From Polaribacter septentrionalilitoris (GTDB taxonomy: Bacteria > Bacteroidota > Bacteroidia > Flavobacteriales > Flavobacteriaceae): DNA of 64,000 bases. Below are positions 28,086-39,721 of the stretch, one piece after another. The DNA lies in assembly GCF_009832745.1 (NCBI RefSeq), contig NZ_VRMJ01000041.1, positions 67,001 through 131,000 of the forward strand. Direction: 5' to 3'. Positions within the stretch are counted from its first letter, which is position 1. Every line of letters begins with the position of its first letter. The position numbers and the translations under genes were made by a program. Under the pieces are notes generated by a model that saw nothing but the letters and a program-made list of their open reading frames with translations, was not told where the DNA came from and did no database searches.

Positions 28086-31064
28086 CTAAGCGTTCTTTTC
28101 GTCTTTCTTAGTGGTATCAAACATTATTGGTGTTGCCACAAATAATGAAGAATATGTACCTACAGCTACACCCACAATTAAAGCAAACATAAATCCTTTA
28201 ATTGAATCTCCACCAAATAAGAAGATGGCTAACATTACTAATAATGTAGTTAAAGATGTGTTGATAGTTCTTCCTAGAGTAGAACTTAATGCTGTATCTA
28301 CGTTTTCACTATATTTTCTGTTAGGATAATCTCCAGCAAATTCTCTAATTCTATCAAAAATAACCACGGTATCATTCAGTGAATAACCAACTACAGTTAG
28401 TAATGCTGCAATAAATGATTGGCCAATTTCCATATCAAAAGGCATAAAACTATAGGTAATAGAAAATACACCCAATACGATTAAGACATCATGGAAAACA
28501 GCCACAACTGCACCAATAGAGAATGATACTTTTCTAAAACGTAATAAAATGTATAAGAAAACAATTAATAAGGATCCAAATACAGCATATAAAGCTGATG
28601 TTTTAATATCATCTGCAATAGTTGGTTCTACCTTAATAGAGCTCATTACACCTGCTCCTTCTTTTTCGAAACCTGGTTTAAAGTTCTCGTAAGTTGTGTC
28701 TCCTAAATACGATTTTAATCCTGTGTATAAAGCACTTTGTACTTCATCATCTACTTCTTGACCTTCTTCATCAATTTTGTAAACTGTTGTTATTTTTAAT
28801 TGATTTGGTGTACCATAAGTTTTTACCTCTGGAGCAGTACCAAAAGCGTCTTTTAAAGTTCCTGCAACCTCTGTAGCATTCATATCTTGATCAAAACGAA
28901 CTACGTAAGAACGCCCTCCTTTAAAGTCAACTCCTTGTTTTAATCCGATAGAGAAAATAGAAACCAATCCACCAATAATAATGGCACCAGAAATGATGTA
29001 AGCAATCTTACGTTTCTTTAAGAACTGAACATTAATGTTTTGGAACCATCCTTTAGAAATAGATGTGTTAAAGGTTAAGTTTATACCTTTGTTTGTTGCA
29101 CCATCAATTAAAATACGTGTGATAAATACAGCCGTAAATAATGATGTTAAAATACCAATCATTAATGTTAAGGCAAAACCTTTAATTGGTCCTGTACCAA
29201 ATACATATAAAATTATACCTGTTAAAAAAGTGGTGATGTTTGCATCTATAATTGCAGATAAAGCTCCTTTGAAACTAAATCCTTCATCAACAGACTGTTT
29301 TAATCCTTTCTTTTTAAATAAACCTTCTTTAATTCTTTCAAAGATAATTACGTTCGCATCTACAGACATACCAATGGTTAAGATAATACCTGCGATACCT
29401 GGCAATGTTAATACAGCACCAAAAGAGGCTAAGATTCCGAAAATGAATAAAATGTTTACAATTAATGCGATATCAGCATATAAACCAGCTTTTCCGTAAT
29501 ATAAGATCATCCAAAGTAATACCAATACAATTGCTAAACCAAATGAAAGGAAAGAAGCATCAATAGCTTCTTGACCTAAAGATGGTCCTACAACTTGTGC
29601 TTGAATCATTCTAGCAGCAGCAGGTAATTTACCAGCTTTCAATACTGTTGCAATATCTTCAGCTTCTTCAATAGTCATACTTCCACCAGAAATAGAAGTT
29701 CTACCTCCAGTAATGGCTTGGTTAACAGAAGGAGCAGTATACACATAATCATCTAAAACTACAGCTACAAATTTACCAATGTTATCAGCTGTCATTTTAG
29801 CCCATTGCTTAGTACCAGAACTGTTCATAGTCATAGAAACTTCTGGTTTATTCAATTGGTCAAAAACTTGCGCAGCATCTAAAATTACATCACCTTCAAT
29901 GGTAGCTTTGTTTTTTCTGTTTCCTTTAATAGCATATAAACCAATGATTTCATTATCGTCAGCACCTTTGTTCGACTTATAGTCCCATAAGAATTTAACG
30001 TTTCTTAATTCACTTGGAATTAAAGCTCTTACTTCTTTTCTGTTTAATAAGTCGTTTACTGTAGCTGTATCTAAAACTCTAGCTTGGGCTACTAAAGAAC
30101 TCATTTGTTGTTGAGATTGTGCCACATTAGGAAACAAATAGGTGAATAAATTCTTCTGATTAGCAACATCTAAAGAGTCTTTATCTTCTCCCAATAAATC
30201 ATCAATATCATCTTTTTTAGTAGAATCTTTTTCTTTTTCTAAAACAGTAGTGTCTTTTAAAAGTTCAGCAACTTTAGCGTTTGCAGCAAAGAAATAGTTT
30301 TGTACTTCTGCATTTGTATACACTTCCCAAAACTGTAATTCAGCTTTACTAGTGATTAACTTAGTAACACGATCAATGTCTTTTGCTCCAGGTAATTCAA
30401 TCTGAATTCTACCAGAGTTTCCAATTCTTTGAATTTTTGGAGAAGCAACTCCAAACTTATCAATTCTACTTCTTAATACTTCTAGAGTAGTAATAATTGA
30501 ACTGTTGATTTCCTCTTGTAAAGTTTCTTTAACCGTTGAATTGTCCTCGTTAAAAGAAATCTTTTCGCTTAACGCTTTTGTTCCAAAAATTGATGGGTCA
30601 CTCAATTTAGTATCTCCGGCAACTTTCTCAAATTCTTCGAAAAATAAATCTAAATAAGTAGCATTACTATTTTTTAATCTACTATCTGCAGCTTCTAAAG
30701 CTTGGTTAAAAACTTCATTTTTAGAATCGTTAGATAAACTTTTTAATACTTCTTTTACAGATACTTGTAAGATGGCGTTAATACCTCCTTTTAAGTCAAG
30801 ACCAAGATTCATTTCCTTGTCTTTAACATCATTATAGCTAAATTTTGTAATACCTAAGTCAATAATGTCTTTGTTGGCAACACTGTCTAAATATTTTCTC
30901 TCAAAAGAAGCTTTTTCTCTTGCGTTGCTATTAGCACCTCTAGTTTCAGAATATACTTTAGCATCATCTTCAACTTTATTTGCTAAAAATGTAAATGATA
31001 ATTGGTATAAACTTACCAATCCAAATAGGATTGCAAATACTTTTATAAGTCCTTTGTTTTGCAT
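28086..31064 (-). CDS. secDF: Protein translocase subunit SecDF (fused)
   Basis: SecDF uses the proton gradient to pull proteins through SecYEG on the periplasmic side. The 992-residue chain contains SecD (about 1-650: GLDLKGGINAILQV, then a large periplasmic domain with RIQIELPGAKDIDRV, then GKLPAAARMIQAQVVGPSLGQEAIDAS and GMSVDANVIIFERIKEG). SecF follows (about 670-992: GVDFKGGRSYVVRF, TVVGYSLNDTVVIFDRIRE). There are twelve predicted membrane segments. The periplasmic region carries a low-complexity Lys/Asp stretch (TTVLEKEKDSTKKDDIDDLLGEDKD) typical of Flavobacteria. It has its own full promoter and terminator. Confidence 0.96.
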   Translation of the reverse strand: MQNKGLIKVFAILFGLVSLYQLSFTFLANKVEDDAKVYSETRGANSNAREKASFERKYLDSVANKDIIDLGITKFSYNDVKDKEMNLGLDLKGGINAILQVSVKEVLKSLSNDSKNEVFNQALEAADSRLKNSNATYLDLFFEEFEKVAGDTKLSDPSIFGTKALSEKISFNEDNSTVKETLQEEINSSIITTLEVLRSRIDKFGVASPKIQRIGNSGRIQIELPGAKDIDRVTKLITSKAELQFWEVYTNAEVQNYFFAANAKVAELLKDTTVLEKEKDSTKKDDIDDLLGEDKDSLDVANQKNLFTYLFPNVAQSQQQMSSLVAQARVLDTATVNDLLNRKEVRALIPSELRNVKFLWDYKSNKGADDNEIIGLYAIKGNRKNKATIEGDVILDAAQVFDQLNKPEVSMTMNSSGTKQWAKMTADNIGKFVAVVLDDYVYTAPSVNQAITGGRTSISGGSMTIEEAEDIATVLKAGKLPAAARMIQAQVVGPSLGQEAIDASFLSFGLAIVLVLLWMILYYGKAGLYADIALIVNILFIFGILASFGAVLTLPGIAGIILTIGMSVDANVIIFERIKEGLFKKKGLKQSVDEGFSFKGALSAIIDANITTFLTGIILYVFGTGPIKGFALTLMIGILTSLFTAVFITRILIDGATNKGINLTFNTSISKGWFQNINVQFLKKRKIAYIISGAIIIGGLVSIFSIGLKQGVDFKGGRSYVVRFDQDMNATEVAGTLKDAFGTAPEVKTYGTPNQLKITTVYKIDEEGQEVDDEVQSALYTGLKSYLGDTTYENFKPGFEKEGAGVMSSIKVEPTIADDIKTSALYAVFGSLLIVFLYILLRFRKVSFSIGAVVAVFHDVLIVLGVFSITYSFMPFDMEIGQSFIAALLTVVGYSLNDTVVIFDRIREFAGDYPNRKYSENVDTALSSTLGRTINTSLTTLLVMLAIFLFGGDSIKGFMFALIVGVAVGTYSSLFVATPIMFDTTKKDEKNA

Positions 31065-31105
31065 TTTATAATTGTTTTGTGGTCAAATTTTTTTTTAAAA
31101 ACGAG

Positions 31106-31136
31106 CAAATATATGGCTTCTCGTAAAACCTGACAA
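31106..31136 (-). promoter_or_regulatory. Complete promoter of secDF
   Basis: On the minus strand TTG (31136-31134), a 20-base spacer and TATATTTG (31113-31106) fit the consensus. The leader is about 35-40 bases. Confidence 0.65.
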
Positions 31137-31213
31137 TTTATTTTTATGGTTTGTTTTGTTAGATTATGAGTGTGATACTCATTAATTTAGAATGACTTTT
31201 AAAATGTATTTAA

Positions 31214-31828
31214 TTACATTTTTTTAGCCGATAAAGATAGAGGTCCAGCTCTAACTTCGGGTTCTTTATAAGAAGTTTTATCCTCTGTAAAAGGATTGTT
31301 TTTATAAGCTTTGTATGCAGTTTTAAAAAGTTGATTCGATTTGTTTTCTTCAACATTTTTTAGAAAAGCAGGGAAACTGTTTGTCGTAAAACGATCAGAA
31401 TGATATTTTATTTCGAACACAAACTTATCATCAGGTGTATTAGAAACATCAGTTTCGTTTGTCAATTCATAAATGTCAATATTGTAGTCAGATGAAGTCT
31501 CCTCTTTCTTTTTGTTTTCAGAGTTTTGATTTAAAATAAACTCTTGGTCTTTTTCAAGCGCTTTTTTAACGTCACCAATAGCAACTGAACTATAATAGGC
31601 TATTTTTAAAGTACCATTTTTAGCTTCATTTATAGTAATGTTAGAAATACCAACTTCAAGAAGTTTTTCTTTAACATCTGCAATAGTGCTGTCAATATTT
31701 TCTTTGTTGATTGTAGTGTCAACAAATTCCAATACAATTTCTTGATTGGGTGTAGAAACCTGCTCATGAAAAGCTCCGAAAAGACTAAAGAGAAAAAGTA
31801 AAGTACCAATGTACCATTTTGCATTCAT
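31214..31828 (-). CDS. Membrane-anchored or exported protein of unknown function, upstream of secDF
   Basis: The 204-residue product has an N-terminal hydrophobic segment (WYIGTLLFLFSLFGAF) that may be a signal or anchor. It continues with mixed alpha/beta sequence: IVLEFVDTTINKENIDSTIADVKEKLLEVGISNITINEAKNGTLKIAYYSS. This piece resembles the ferredoxin-like strands and helices of SecD periplasmic domains, but I cannot claim homology. A charged spacer follows. I start at 31828 because the -7 box at 31833-31840 lies between this ATG and the longer in-frame start at 31873. It points towards secDF, with 149 bases between. Confidence 0.65.
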   Translation of the reverse strand: MNAKWYIGTLLFLFSLFGAFHEQVSTPNQEIVLEFVDTTINKENIDSTIADVKEKLLEVGISNITINEAKNGTLKIAYYSSVAIGDVKKALEKDQEFILNQNSENKKKEETSSDYNIDIYELTNETDVSNTPDDKFVFEIKYHSDRFTTNSFPAFLKNVEENKSNQLFKTAYKAYKNNPFTEDKTSYKEPEVRAGPLSLSAKKM

Positions 31829-31832
31829 GCGC

Positions 31833-31840
31833 CAAATATA
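31833..31840 (-). promoter_or_regulatory. -7 box four bases before the gene at 31214-31828
   Basis: The minus strand reads TATATTTG, then GCGC, then ATG. The transcript would begin at or inside the start codon, as at guaA. Confidence 0.5.
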
Positions 31841-32015
31841 TGAAAAATAGTGTTTTAAACATCCGAAAATCAAACCTTATTTTAAGAATAAAAGTTTAGG
31901 TTTTATTGAGTAATTTGTAATTTTTAAATGAAATAGAATAAGAATATTATAGATTCTTAAAAATGAGTATATTTATTTGCTAAAATTGATAAAATAATAC
32001 TTTTAAATTGATTGT

Positions 32016-33692
32016 ATGAAACGTCTATCTGATATAGAAATTGCTCAAGCAAAAACACTAAAGCATATTCGCGAAATTTCTCAGAAATTAAAAGTCGAAG
32101 AAAATGATTTAGAAATGTATGGAAAGTACAAAGCAAAACTCCCTTTGTCTTTAATTGATGATGAAAAAGTAAATCAAAATAATTTGGTTTTAGTAACTGC
32201 TTTAACACCAACTCCAGCAGGTGAGGGAAAAACAACAGTTTCAATTGGTTTAACTGAAGGATTAAATAAAATAGGTAAACAAGCTACAGTAGTATTAAGA
32301 GAACCTTCTTTGGGTCCTGTTTTTGGAATAAAAGGTGGTGCAGCAGGAGGTGGTTACTCTCAAGTTGTGCCAATGGAAGATATTAATTTACATTTTACAG
32401 GTGATTTTAACGCCGTAGAAAAAGCCAATAATTTGCTTTCAGCGTTAATAGATAACAACATTCAGAGCAAAACAAATAATCTAAATATTGATCCAAGAAC
32501 TATTCTTTGGAAACGTGTTATTGATATGAATGATCGTTCTTTGCGAGATATCACAATTGGTTTAGGGGGAACTATGAATGGAGTTCCAAGGCAAGATGGA
32601 TTCAATATTACCCCAGCTTCTGAAGTGATGGCAATTTTATGTATGGCATCAGATTTAGATAATCTTAAAAAACGTTTAGGAAACATTTTTATAGGTTTTA
32701 CTTATGATAAAAAACCAATTTTCGCCCGTGATTTAAAAGCAGAAAATGCAATGGCAATTTTGTTAAAGGAAGCAATTAAGCCAAATTTAGTACAAACCTT
32801 AGAGGAAAATCCAGCCATAATTCATGGTGGCCCATTTGCAAATATTGCACAAGGAACCAATACTATTATTGCTACCAAAATGGGACTTTCTCTATCTAAT
32901 TATGTGATTACGGAAGCAGGTTTTGGAGCGGATTTAGGAGCAGAAAAATTCTTGAATATTAAATCGACATTTGCTAAATTGAATCCTAAGTGTGTGGTTT
33001 TGGTTGCTACAATAAGAGCATTGCGTCATCATGGAGGAGCGAAATCAGATGAGTATAATACACCAGATTTAAAAAAGGTTTCAGAAGGATTTAAAAACTT
33101 AGAAAAGCACATAGAAAACATCAGGAAATTTAATATTGAACCTGTTGTAGCAATCAATTCGTTTTTACCAGATACTGATGAAGAAGTGAGTTTTGTAATC
33201 AAAAAATGTGCTGATTTAGGTGTAGAAGCTGTTCTGTCTGAAGGTTGGGCAAAAGGAGGAGAAGGAACCAAAAAATTAGCAAAAGCTGTGGTAAATGTTG
33301 TAGAAAACAAAGCAACTCAATACAAACCTTTGTACGATTGGAAATCTCCAATAACAGATAAAATTGAAACAATTGCCAAAGAAATTTATGGAGCAGTTGC
33401 TGTAGAGTATAGCAAGCAGGCACAACTCAATTTAAGAAGAATTGATAGGTTAGGATTTAATGACTTTGCAATTTGTATGGCAAAAACACAAAATTCATTT
33501 TCAGATAATGCAGCTTTAAGAGGGAAGCCTGAAGGTTTTACGGTTACAGTTAGAGAAATAGAAATTGCAGCAGGAGCAGAGTTTGTAATTCCTATTTTAG
33601 GAAAAATGATGCGAATGCCTGGGTTACCCTCAATTCCAGCATCTGAGAATATGACTATTGATAATGATGGAGTAATTTCTGGACTTTCTTAA
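32016..33692 (+). CDS. fhs: Formate-tetrahydrofolate ligase
   Basis: The enzyme makes 10-formyltetrahydrofolate from formate, tetrahydrofolate and ATP, feeding purine synthesis and one-carbon metabolism. The 558-residue protein carries the P-loop TPTPAGEGKTTVSIGL (near 66-81), the family signatures VVLREPSLGPVFGIKGGAAGGGYSQV and MPGLPSIPASENMTIDNDG, and LGGTMNGVPRQDGFNITPASEVMA. Length is typical. It is flanked by oppositely directed genes and ends in a terminator shared with mdh, so it is a single-gene unit. Confidence 0.96.
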   Translation: MKRLSDIEIAQAKTLKHIREISQKLKVEENDLEMYGKYKAKLPLSLIDDEKVNQNNLVLVTALTPTPAGEGKTTVSIGLTEGLNKIGKQATVVLREPSLGPVFGIKGGAAGGGYSQVVPMEDINLHFTGDFNAVEKANNLLSALIDNNIQSKTNNLNIDPRTILWKRVIDMNDRSLRDITIGLGGTMNGVPRQDGFNITPASEVMAILCMASDLDNLKKRLGNIFIGFTYDKKPIFARDLKAENAMAILLKEAIKPNLVQTLEENPAIIHGGPFANIAQGTNTIIATKMGLSLSNYVITEAGFGADLGAEKFLNIKSTFAKLNPKCVVLVATIRALRHHGGAKSDEYNTPDLKKVSEGFKNLEKHIENIRKFNIEPVVAINSFLPDTDEEVSFVIKKCADLGVEAVLSEGWAKGGEGTKKLAKAVVNVVENKATQYKPLYDWKSPITDKIETIAKEIYGAVAVEYSKQAQLNLRRIDRLGFNDFAICMAKTQNSFSDNAALRGKPEGFTVTVREIEIAAGAEFVIPILGKMMRMPGLPSIPASENMTIDNDGVISGLS

Positions 33693-33700
33693 AATCCGAG

Positions 33701-33740
33701 AATAAAGAAACAAGAATAAAGAAACAAGAATAAAGAACAA
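33701..33740. repeat. 14-base tandem repeat after fhs
   Basis: AATAAAGAAACAAG occurs at 33701-33714 and 33715-33728, followed by a partial third copy. It lies in the fhs 3' region just before the terminator and looks like slippage-prone intergenic sequence. Confidence 0.7.
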
Positions 33741-33742
33741 AG

Positions 33743-33772
33743 AAAAATCCAACTCTAAGAGCTGGATTTTTT
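33743..33772. terminator. Bidirectional terminator between fhs and mdh
   Basis: AAAAATCCAACTCT and AGAGCTGGATTTTT pair with one mismatch, with A and T tracts on either side. Confidence 0.82.
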
Positions 33773-33793
33773 ATTTTGTCTGAAGTCTAAAGT

Positions 33794-34720
33794 CTATAAT
33801 TCTAACAATCCGTTAGTTTTAGAAACTCCAGCAGCAGATTCTTGCATGTGAGCTTTTTCAGCTTCACTCAATTCAATTTCTACAACGCTTTCAATTCCGT
33901 TTTTACCTAAAACTACAGGAACTCCAATACATAAATCAGATAAACCATATTCACCATCTAATAATGTAGAACATGGAAATATTTTCTTTTGGTCACAAGC
34001 AATTGCTTGCACTAAACCACTAACAGCAGCTCCAGGAGCATACCAAGCAGAAGTGCCTAATAAACCAGTTAATGTTGCACCACCAACTTTAGTGTCTTCT
34101 AAAACTTGCTGTAATCTTTCTTCAGAAATGAATTCTGAAACAGGAACAGAGTTTCTTGTGGCTAAACGAGTTAAAGGAACCATTCCTTTATCAGAGTGAC
34201 CTCCAATAACCATTCCGTCAACATCAGAAATAGGAGCACCTAATGCTTCAGCTAATCTGTATTTAAAACGAGCAGAATCTAAAGCACCACCCATTCCAAT
34301 AATTCTATTCTTTGGTAATCCAGTAGTTTTATGAACTAAATACGTCATGGTATCCATAGGATTAGAAACTACAATAATAATTGTGTTTGGAGAATGTTCT
34401 ATTAAACTTGCAGATACAGATTTAACAATACCAGCATTAATTCCAATCAATTCTTCACGAGTCATACCTGGTTTTCTTGGAATACCAGAAGTTATTACAC
34501 AAACATCAGAACCTGCTGTTTTACTGTAATCGTTTGTACTACCTGTAATTTTTGTATCGAAACTGTTTAAAGAAGCAGTTTGCATTAAATCCATTGCTTT
34601 ACCTTCTGCATATCCTTCTTTAATGTCTAAAATAACAACTTCAGAAGCGAAGTCTTTAATGGCGATATACTCTGCACAACTTGCACCTACTGCACCAGCA
34701 CCAACTACTGTAACTTTCAT
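33794..34720 (-). CDS. mdh: Malate dehydrogenase
   Basis: The enzyme oxidises malate to oxaloacetate with NAD in the TCA cycle. The 308-residue product belongs to the lactate-dehydrogenase-like MDH group: Rossmann motif VVGAGAVGASCAEYIA, Asp in VVILDIKEGYAEGKAMDL, substrate residues in ITSGIPRKPGMTREELIGIN, VVSNPMDTMTYL, and the active-site His in VIGGHSDKGMVPL. A -7 box about 40 bases upstream and a terminator shared with fhs bracket it as a single-gene unit. Confidence 0.95.
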   Translation of the reverse strand: MKVTVVGAGAVGASCAEYIAIKDFASEVVILDIKEGYAEGKAMDLMQTASLNSFDTKITGSTNDYSKTAGSDVCVITSGIPRKPGMTREELIGINAGIVKSVSASLIEHSPNTIIIVVSNPMDTMTYLVHKTTGLPKNRIIGMGGALDSARFKYRLAEALGAPISDVDGMVIGGHSDKGMVPLTRLATRNSVPVSEFISEERLQQVLEDTKVGGATLTGLLGTSAWYAPGAAVSGLVQAIACDQKKIFPCSTLLDGEYGLSDLCIGVPVVLGKNGIESVVEIELSEAEKAHMQESAAGVSKTNGLLEL

Positions 34721-34760
34721 AATGATTTATTTTTTAAGTTTTTATGATAATTTTCTGATA

Positions 34761-34768
34761 CAAAAATA
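34761..34768 (-). promoter_or_regulatory. -7 box for mdh
   Basis: The minus strand reads TATTTTTG, about 40 bases before the ATG at 34720. Confidence 0.5.
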
Positions 34769-34804
34769 CGATATAAAAAATAGTTAGTAATGATATATAT
34801 CATA

Positions 34805-34838
34805 AAAAAAGACACCTCAACGAGATGTCTTTTTTTGT
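34805..34838 (-). terminator. Terminator after the DUF6588 gene
   Basis: AAAAAAGACACCTC and GAGATGTCTTTTTT pair with one mismatch. On the minus strand the hairpin ends in a T tract. Confidence 0.82.
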
Positions 34839-34852
34839 TATATTTTTTTAGG

Positions 34853-35896
34853 TTATCTAATGCTAATAGCAACACCTAAATTAGCAGTGTTGTATTCTTG
34901 AAAAGAATAACTACCATAAATTTTGAAAAAACCTAAACTTAATCTAGCACCTAGAGTAGTAGCAAAGCCACTAGAATCAAAATCTAAATTACCAGGAACA
35001 GATAATGTTTTTGTAACTGTATCGTTTGGAGCAGGAAATCCGGTATCAAAGACACCTGTATAGGTTCCTCCCATTGAATAAGAAGAAGATCCAGAATTAT
35101 AGCCAATACCACCAAATAAATTTATAATGGGGAAGTTTAAAGAAGCAATAGCTTGAACAGTATATGCTGATAAATCAAACTCAGCTAAAGCTGCTTGTGT
35201 TCTTAATGGTCCAGTAGTAATATCTGCGATACCATAACTAACATTCATACTAGTATATGCAGCAAGAAGAGATACATGTAGTGGAGTTTTTTCCATTGGC
35301 CCAAACCAACTTGTAATTTCTTTCTTTAAGCCAACACCAAACATGTTTAAAGAACTTTCATCTTGATCCCCACCAAAATTAACATCTGGAATGAATCTTA
35401 CCATTGCTTCAAATTTCCAAGGTAATCCAACACTTAATTGAACTGCTGGTGCTGGAACTAAATTAGCAGGAAGTTCAACACCTCCTGGAGCGGTAAAAGT
35501 TGCGCTTGCAGGTTGGCCTTGAACAGTAGTGTTTACGGTAAATTGGGCTCCTGAAAGATCTCCTCCAGAAAATGATGGAGTTGTTTGTGCATTTGATGTT
35601 AAACTGCTAGAAAGACCTAAAGCAGAAATATTAATTAAATCTTTTTCTGTAGGGATAACTGCTCCACTTGCTCCAATTGCAATATCAAAACCAAAAGGTT
35701 TGTGAACTTTAGCAGTATGATACCATCCTGCATTCATTGCATTAATAAATCCTTCCATTCCTGGGGCAAAGTATGCCTGCATTAACTTCTGAGAATCAGC
35801 TGCGTCAGCTAAAAGGATATTTTCAAAACCATCTTGTGCCTTGGTGTTAAACGATAAGGCGAAAACGCCTAAAAATAATAAAATATACTTTTTCAT
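34853..35896 (-). CDS. DUF6588-type outer-membrane beta-barrel protein
   Basis: The 347-residue product has a signal peptide (MKKYILLFLGVFALSFNTKAQ) and then alternating strands rich in Gly, Ser and aromatics (FEAMVRFIPDVNFGG, MFGVGLKKEITSWFGP, PLHVSLLAAYTSMNVSYG), ending in a barrel-like strand (TANLGVAISIR). The opening FENILLADAADSQKLMQAYFAPGMEGFINAMNAGWY fits what I recall of the DUF6588 family, found in Bacteroidota. Its role is unknown. It stands between mdh and gyrB with its own terminator. Confidence 0.72.
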   Translation of the reverse strand: MKKYILLFLGVFALSFNTKAQDGFENILLADAADSQKLMQAYFAPGMEGFINAMNAGWYHTAKVHKPFGFDIAIGASGAVIPTEKDLINISALGLSSSLTSNAQTTPSFSGGDLSGAQFTVNTTVQGQPASATFTAPGGVELPANLVPAPAVQLSVGLPWKFEAMVRFIPDVNFGGDQDESSLNMFGVGLKKEITSWFGPMEKTPLHVSLLAAYTSMNVSYGIADITTGPLRTQAALAEFDLSAYTVQAIASLNFPIINLFGGIGYNSGSSSYSMGGTYTGVFDTGFPAPNDTVTKTLSVPGNLDFDSSGFATTLGARLSLGFFKIYGSYSFQEYNTANLGVAISIR

Positions 35897-35953
35897 TTTT
35901 AATTAAGTTTGGTTAATATTTGTTTAAAATTTGATTTTAGTCATAGCTAATAT

Positions 35954-35989
35954 ATAAAAAAATACACACTTCATAATAAAGTGTGTATT
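35954..35989 (-). terminator. Terminator after gyrB
   Basis: AATACACACTT pairs with AAGTGTGTATT around a seven-base loop; the minus strand continues in a T tract. Confidence 0.85.
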
Positions 35990-36010
35990 GTTTGTGTGAA
36001 AAAAATACTT

Positions 36011-37957
<1,947 letters not shown>

Positions 37958-38002
37958 TTAAATTATAATTATTGATTGAAAATTGTATAAAATACAACCT
38001 AC

Positions 38003-38010
38003 CAAATATA
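38003..38010 (-). promoter_or_regulatory. -7 box for gyrB
   Basis: The minus strand reads TATATTTG, about 55 bases before the ATG at 37948. The -33 region is not clear. Confidence 0.5.
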
Positions 38011-38278
38011 AGAAAACAGACTTCTTTTATTGATGATTTGTTGATAAAAATGAAAATTGTTGATAACTCTAAAAGTGGCTTAAATCTTCTAAAAACCACC
38101 TTAAAATTGATTTTTTGTGAATTTAATTTTGTAGTTTTCAATGAAATATAATTAATGCTTTATAGCTTTTATTTTAAAACCTTAAAATTCTAAAACTATA
38201 TCGATTTAGTGCTGGTTTGTTGTAAAAAAAAGTTATTGATACATGATGTTTATCACATTTTTGAAAGAAACTTCAGTA

Positions 38279-38286
38279 TAATTTTG
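38279..38286 (+). promoter_or_regulatory. -7 box for the porin gene
   Basis: TAATTTTG is an exact match, 27 bases before the ATG. A TTTG at 38260-38263 lies closer than the usual spacing. Confidence 0.45.
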
Positions 38287-38313
38287 CCTTGTAATTCAGA
38301 ATAAAAATATAAA

Positions 38314-39570
38314 ATGAAACGAATTAAAAAGTGGTTGTTATTGGTGGTTTTATTTTCTTCAATCATTTCAAACGGACAAGAAGAAAAAGAGTTTAAACCT
38401 GTAATTAAGTGGAATATGACTTCGCAGATTTGGTTGAGATATTCAGATTTAAATGAAGGTTCTCTTATTAATAATCAACCTACAAGTAGCTTTTTGGATA
38501 TTTCTATTAGACGTATAAGAATACCTGTTTCTTCGCAAATAACACCTAAAATATTTCTCTACTCAATATTTGGTGGTAATAATTATAATTTTAAGAATAA
38601 AACCTTTCAATTAGAAGTTTTAGATTTTTACGTAGAATATACGTTTGATAAAGCTTTTGAAGTTGGTCTTGGTAAATCTGGATGGCAAGGTTTAAATAGA
38701 TGGAATATTCGTTCTGCAAAAACATTAATGGGATTAGACTCGCCTTTATTTACTTTAAATTCTGTAGAAAAAAATGACGATTTAGGTCGTTTATTTGGTG
38801 CTTGGATAAAAGGACAATTCGGAAAAGTAGATTATAGGATAGCTTTTAATAGACCTTTTCTTCCTTCAACTATACCAAGTGGAGAGGTTAATTTTGCGAA
38901 AAATCAACCAAGAGTAAAGACTTCATCTTATATGAAATATCAATTTTTTGAGCATGAATCTAATAAGTCTGCTTATCAAACAGGGACTTATGGAAATACA
39001 AAAAAAGTATTTAATATAGGTGCAGGTTTTCAATTTCAAGAAAACGCAATGAGTGATGGTGATACATCGTTAGCATCAACAAATATTTATGATATGAAAC
39101 ATTGGGCAATAGATTCATTTTTAAACTTACCTTTAGCAAATGATGAAGCTATTACTGCATATTTAGGATATTACGACTATGACTTTGGAAAAGATTATAT
39201 TAGAAATGTAGGTGCAAATAACCCAACAACTGGTGGAGGAACAGATTTTAATGGAGCAGGAGTAGCGTTTCCAATGATAGGAACTGGGACAACTTGGTAC
39301 ATGCAATTTGGTTATGCGTTTAAAGAATCTAAAATTTTAGGAGAATCTTTTGTGATTCAACCTAATATAGCAATTCAAAGTTCTGATTGGGATGCTTTAA
39401 ACGATCAAATGACAGTGTATGATTTTGGTGTGAACTTTTTACTGAATGGCAAACACAGTACAAAATTTAGTTTAGGTTACCAACACAGACCAATTTTTGA
39501 TGCTACAACGATTCAACAAAAAGGCTATAAAGGAATGGCGGTTTTACAGTATCAAGTTTCATTGAAATAA
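38314..39570 (+). CDS. OprO/OprP-like porin
   Basis: The 418-residue product starts with a signal peptide (MKRIKKWLLLVVLFSSIISNGQ) and continues with the strand pattern of phosphate-selective porins: VIKWNMTSQIWLRYSDLNEG, LDISIRRIRIPVSSQITPKIFLYSIFGG, FYVEYTFDKAFEVGLGKSGWQGLNRW. It ends in the barrel strand AVLQYQVSLK. Specificity for phosphate cannot be inferred. No regulator or transporter lies beside it; the region upstream carries a -7 box only. Confidence 0.8.
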   Translation: MKRIKKWLLLVVLFSSIISNGQEEKEFKPVIKWNMTSQIWLRYSDLNEGSLINNQPTSSFLDISIRRIRIPVSSQITPKIFLYSIFGGNNYNFKNKTFQLEVLDFYVEYTFDKAFEVGLGKSGWQGLNRWNIRSAKTLMGLDSPLFTLNSVEKNDDLGRLFGAWIKGQFGKVDYRIAFNRPFLPSTIPSGEVNFAKNQPRVKTSSYMKYQFFEHESNKSAYQTGTYGNTKKVFNIGAGFQFQENAMSDGDTSLASTNIYDMKHWAIDSFLNLPLANDEAITAYLGYYDYDFGKDYIRNVGANNPTTGGGTDFNGAGVAFPMIGTGTTWYMQFGYAFKESKILGESFVIQPNIAIQSSDWDALNDQMTVYDFGVNFLLNGKHSTKFSLGYQHRPIFDATTIQQKGYKGMAVLQYQVSLK

Positions 39571-39721
39571 AATAAACCGAAAGTTATAAAAACCTTAGTT
39601 GTTTATTCAATTGAATAAAATTTAAATACATAATAAGGTTAGGTGTTAAACGTTAAAGAATCTTGTTTTTATTGGTATTATAAAATGTTTAGAAATTTGT
39701 TCTAAAATTTAAACTACTTAT

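Noticed and set aside
29035..29499. 154-codon frame on the plus strand inside secDF
   Set aside because: It lies wholly within the conserved SecDF coding sequence on the other strand and has no recognisable domain; a shadow frame.
31829..31873. Longer start for the protein upstream of secDF
   Set aside because: The only -7 box lies downstream of this start, and the hydrophobic segment is better placed from 31828.
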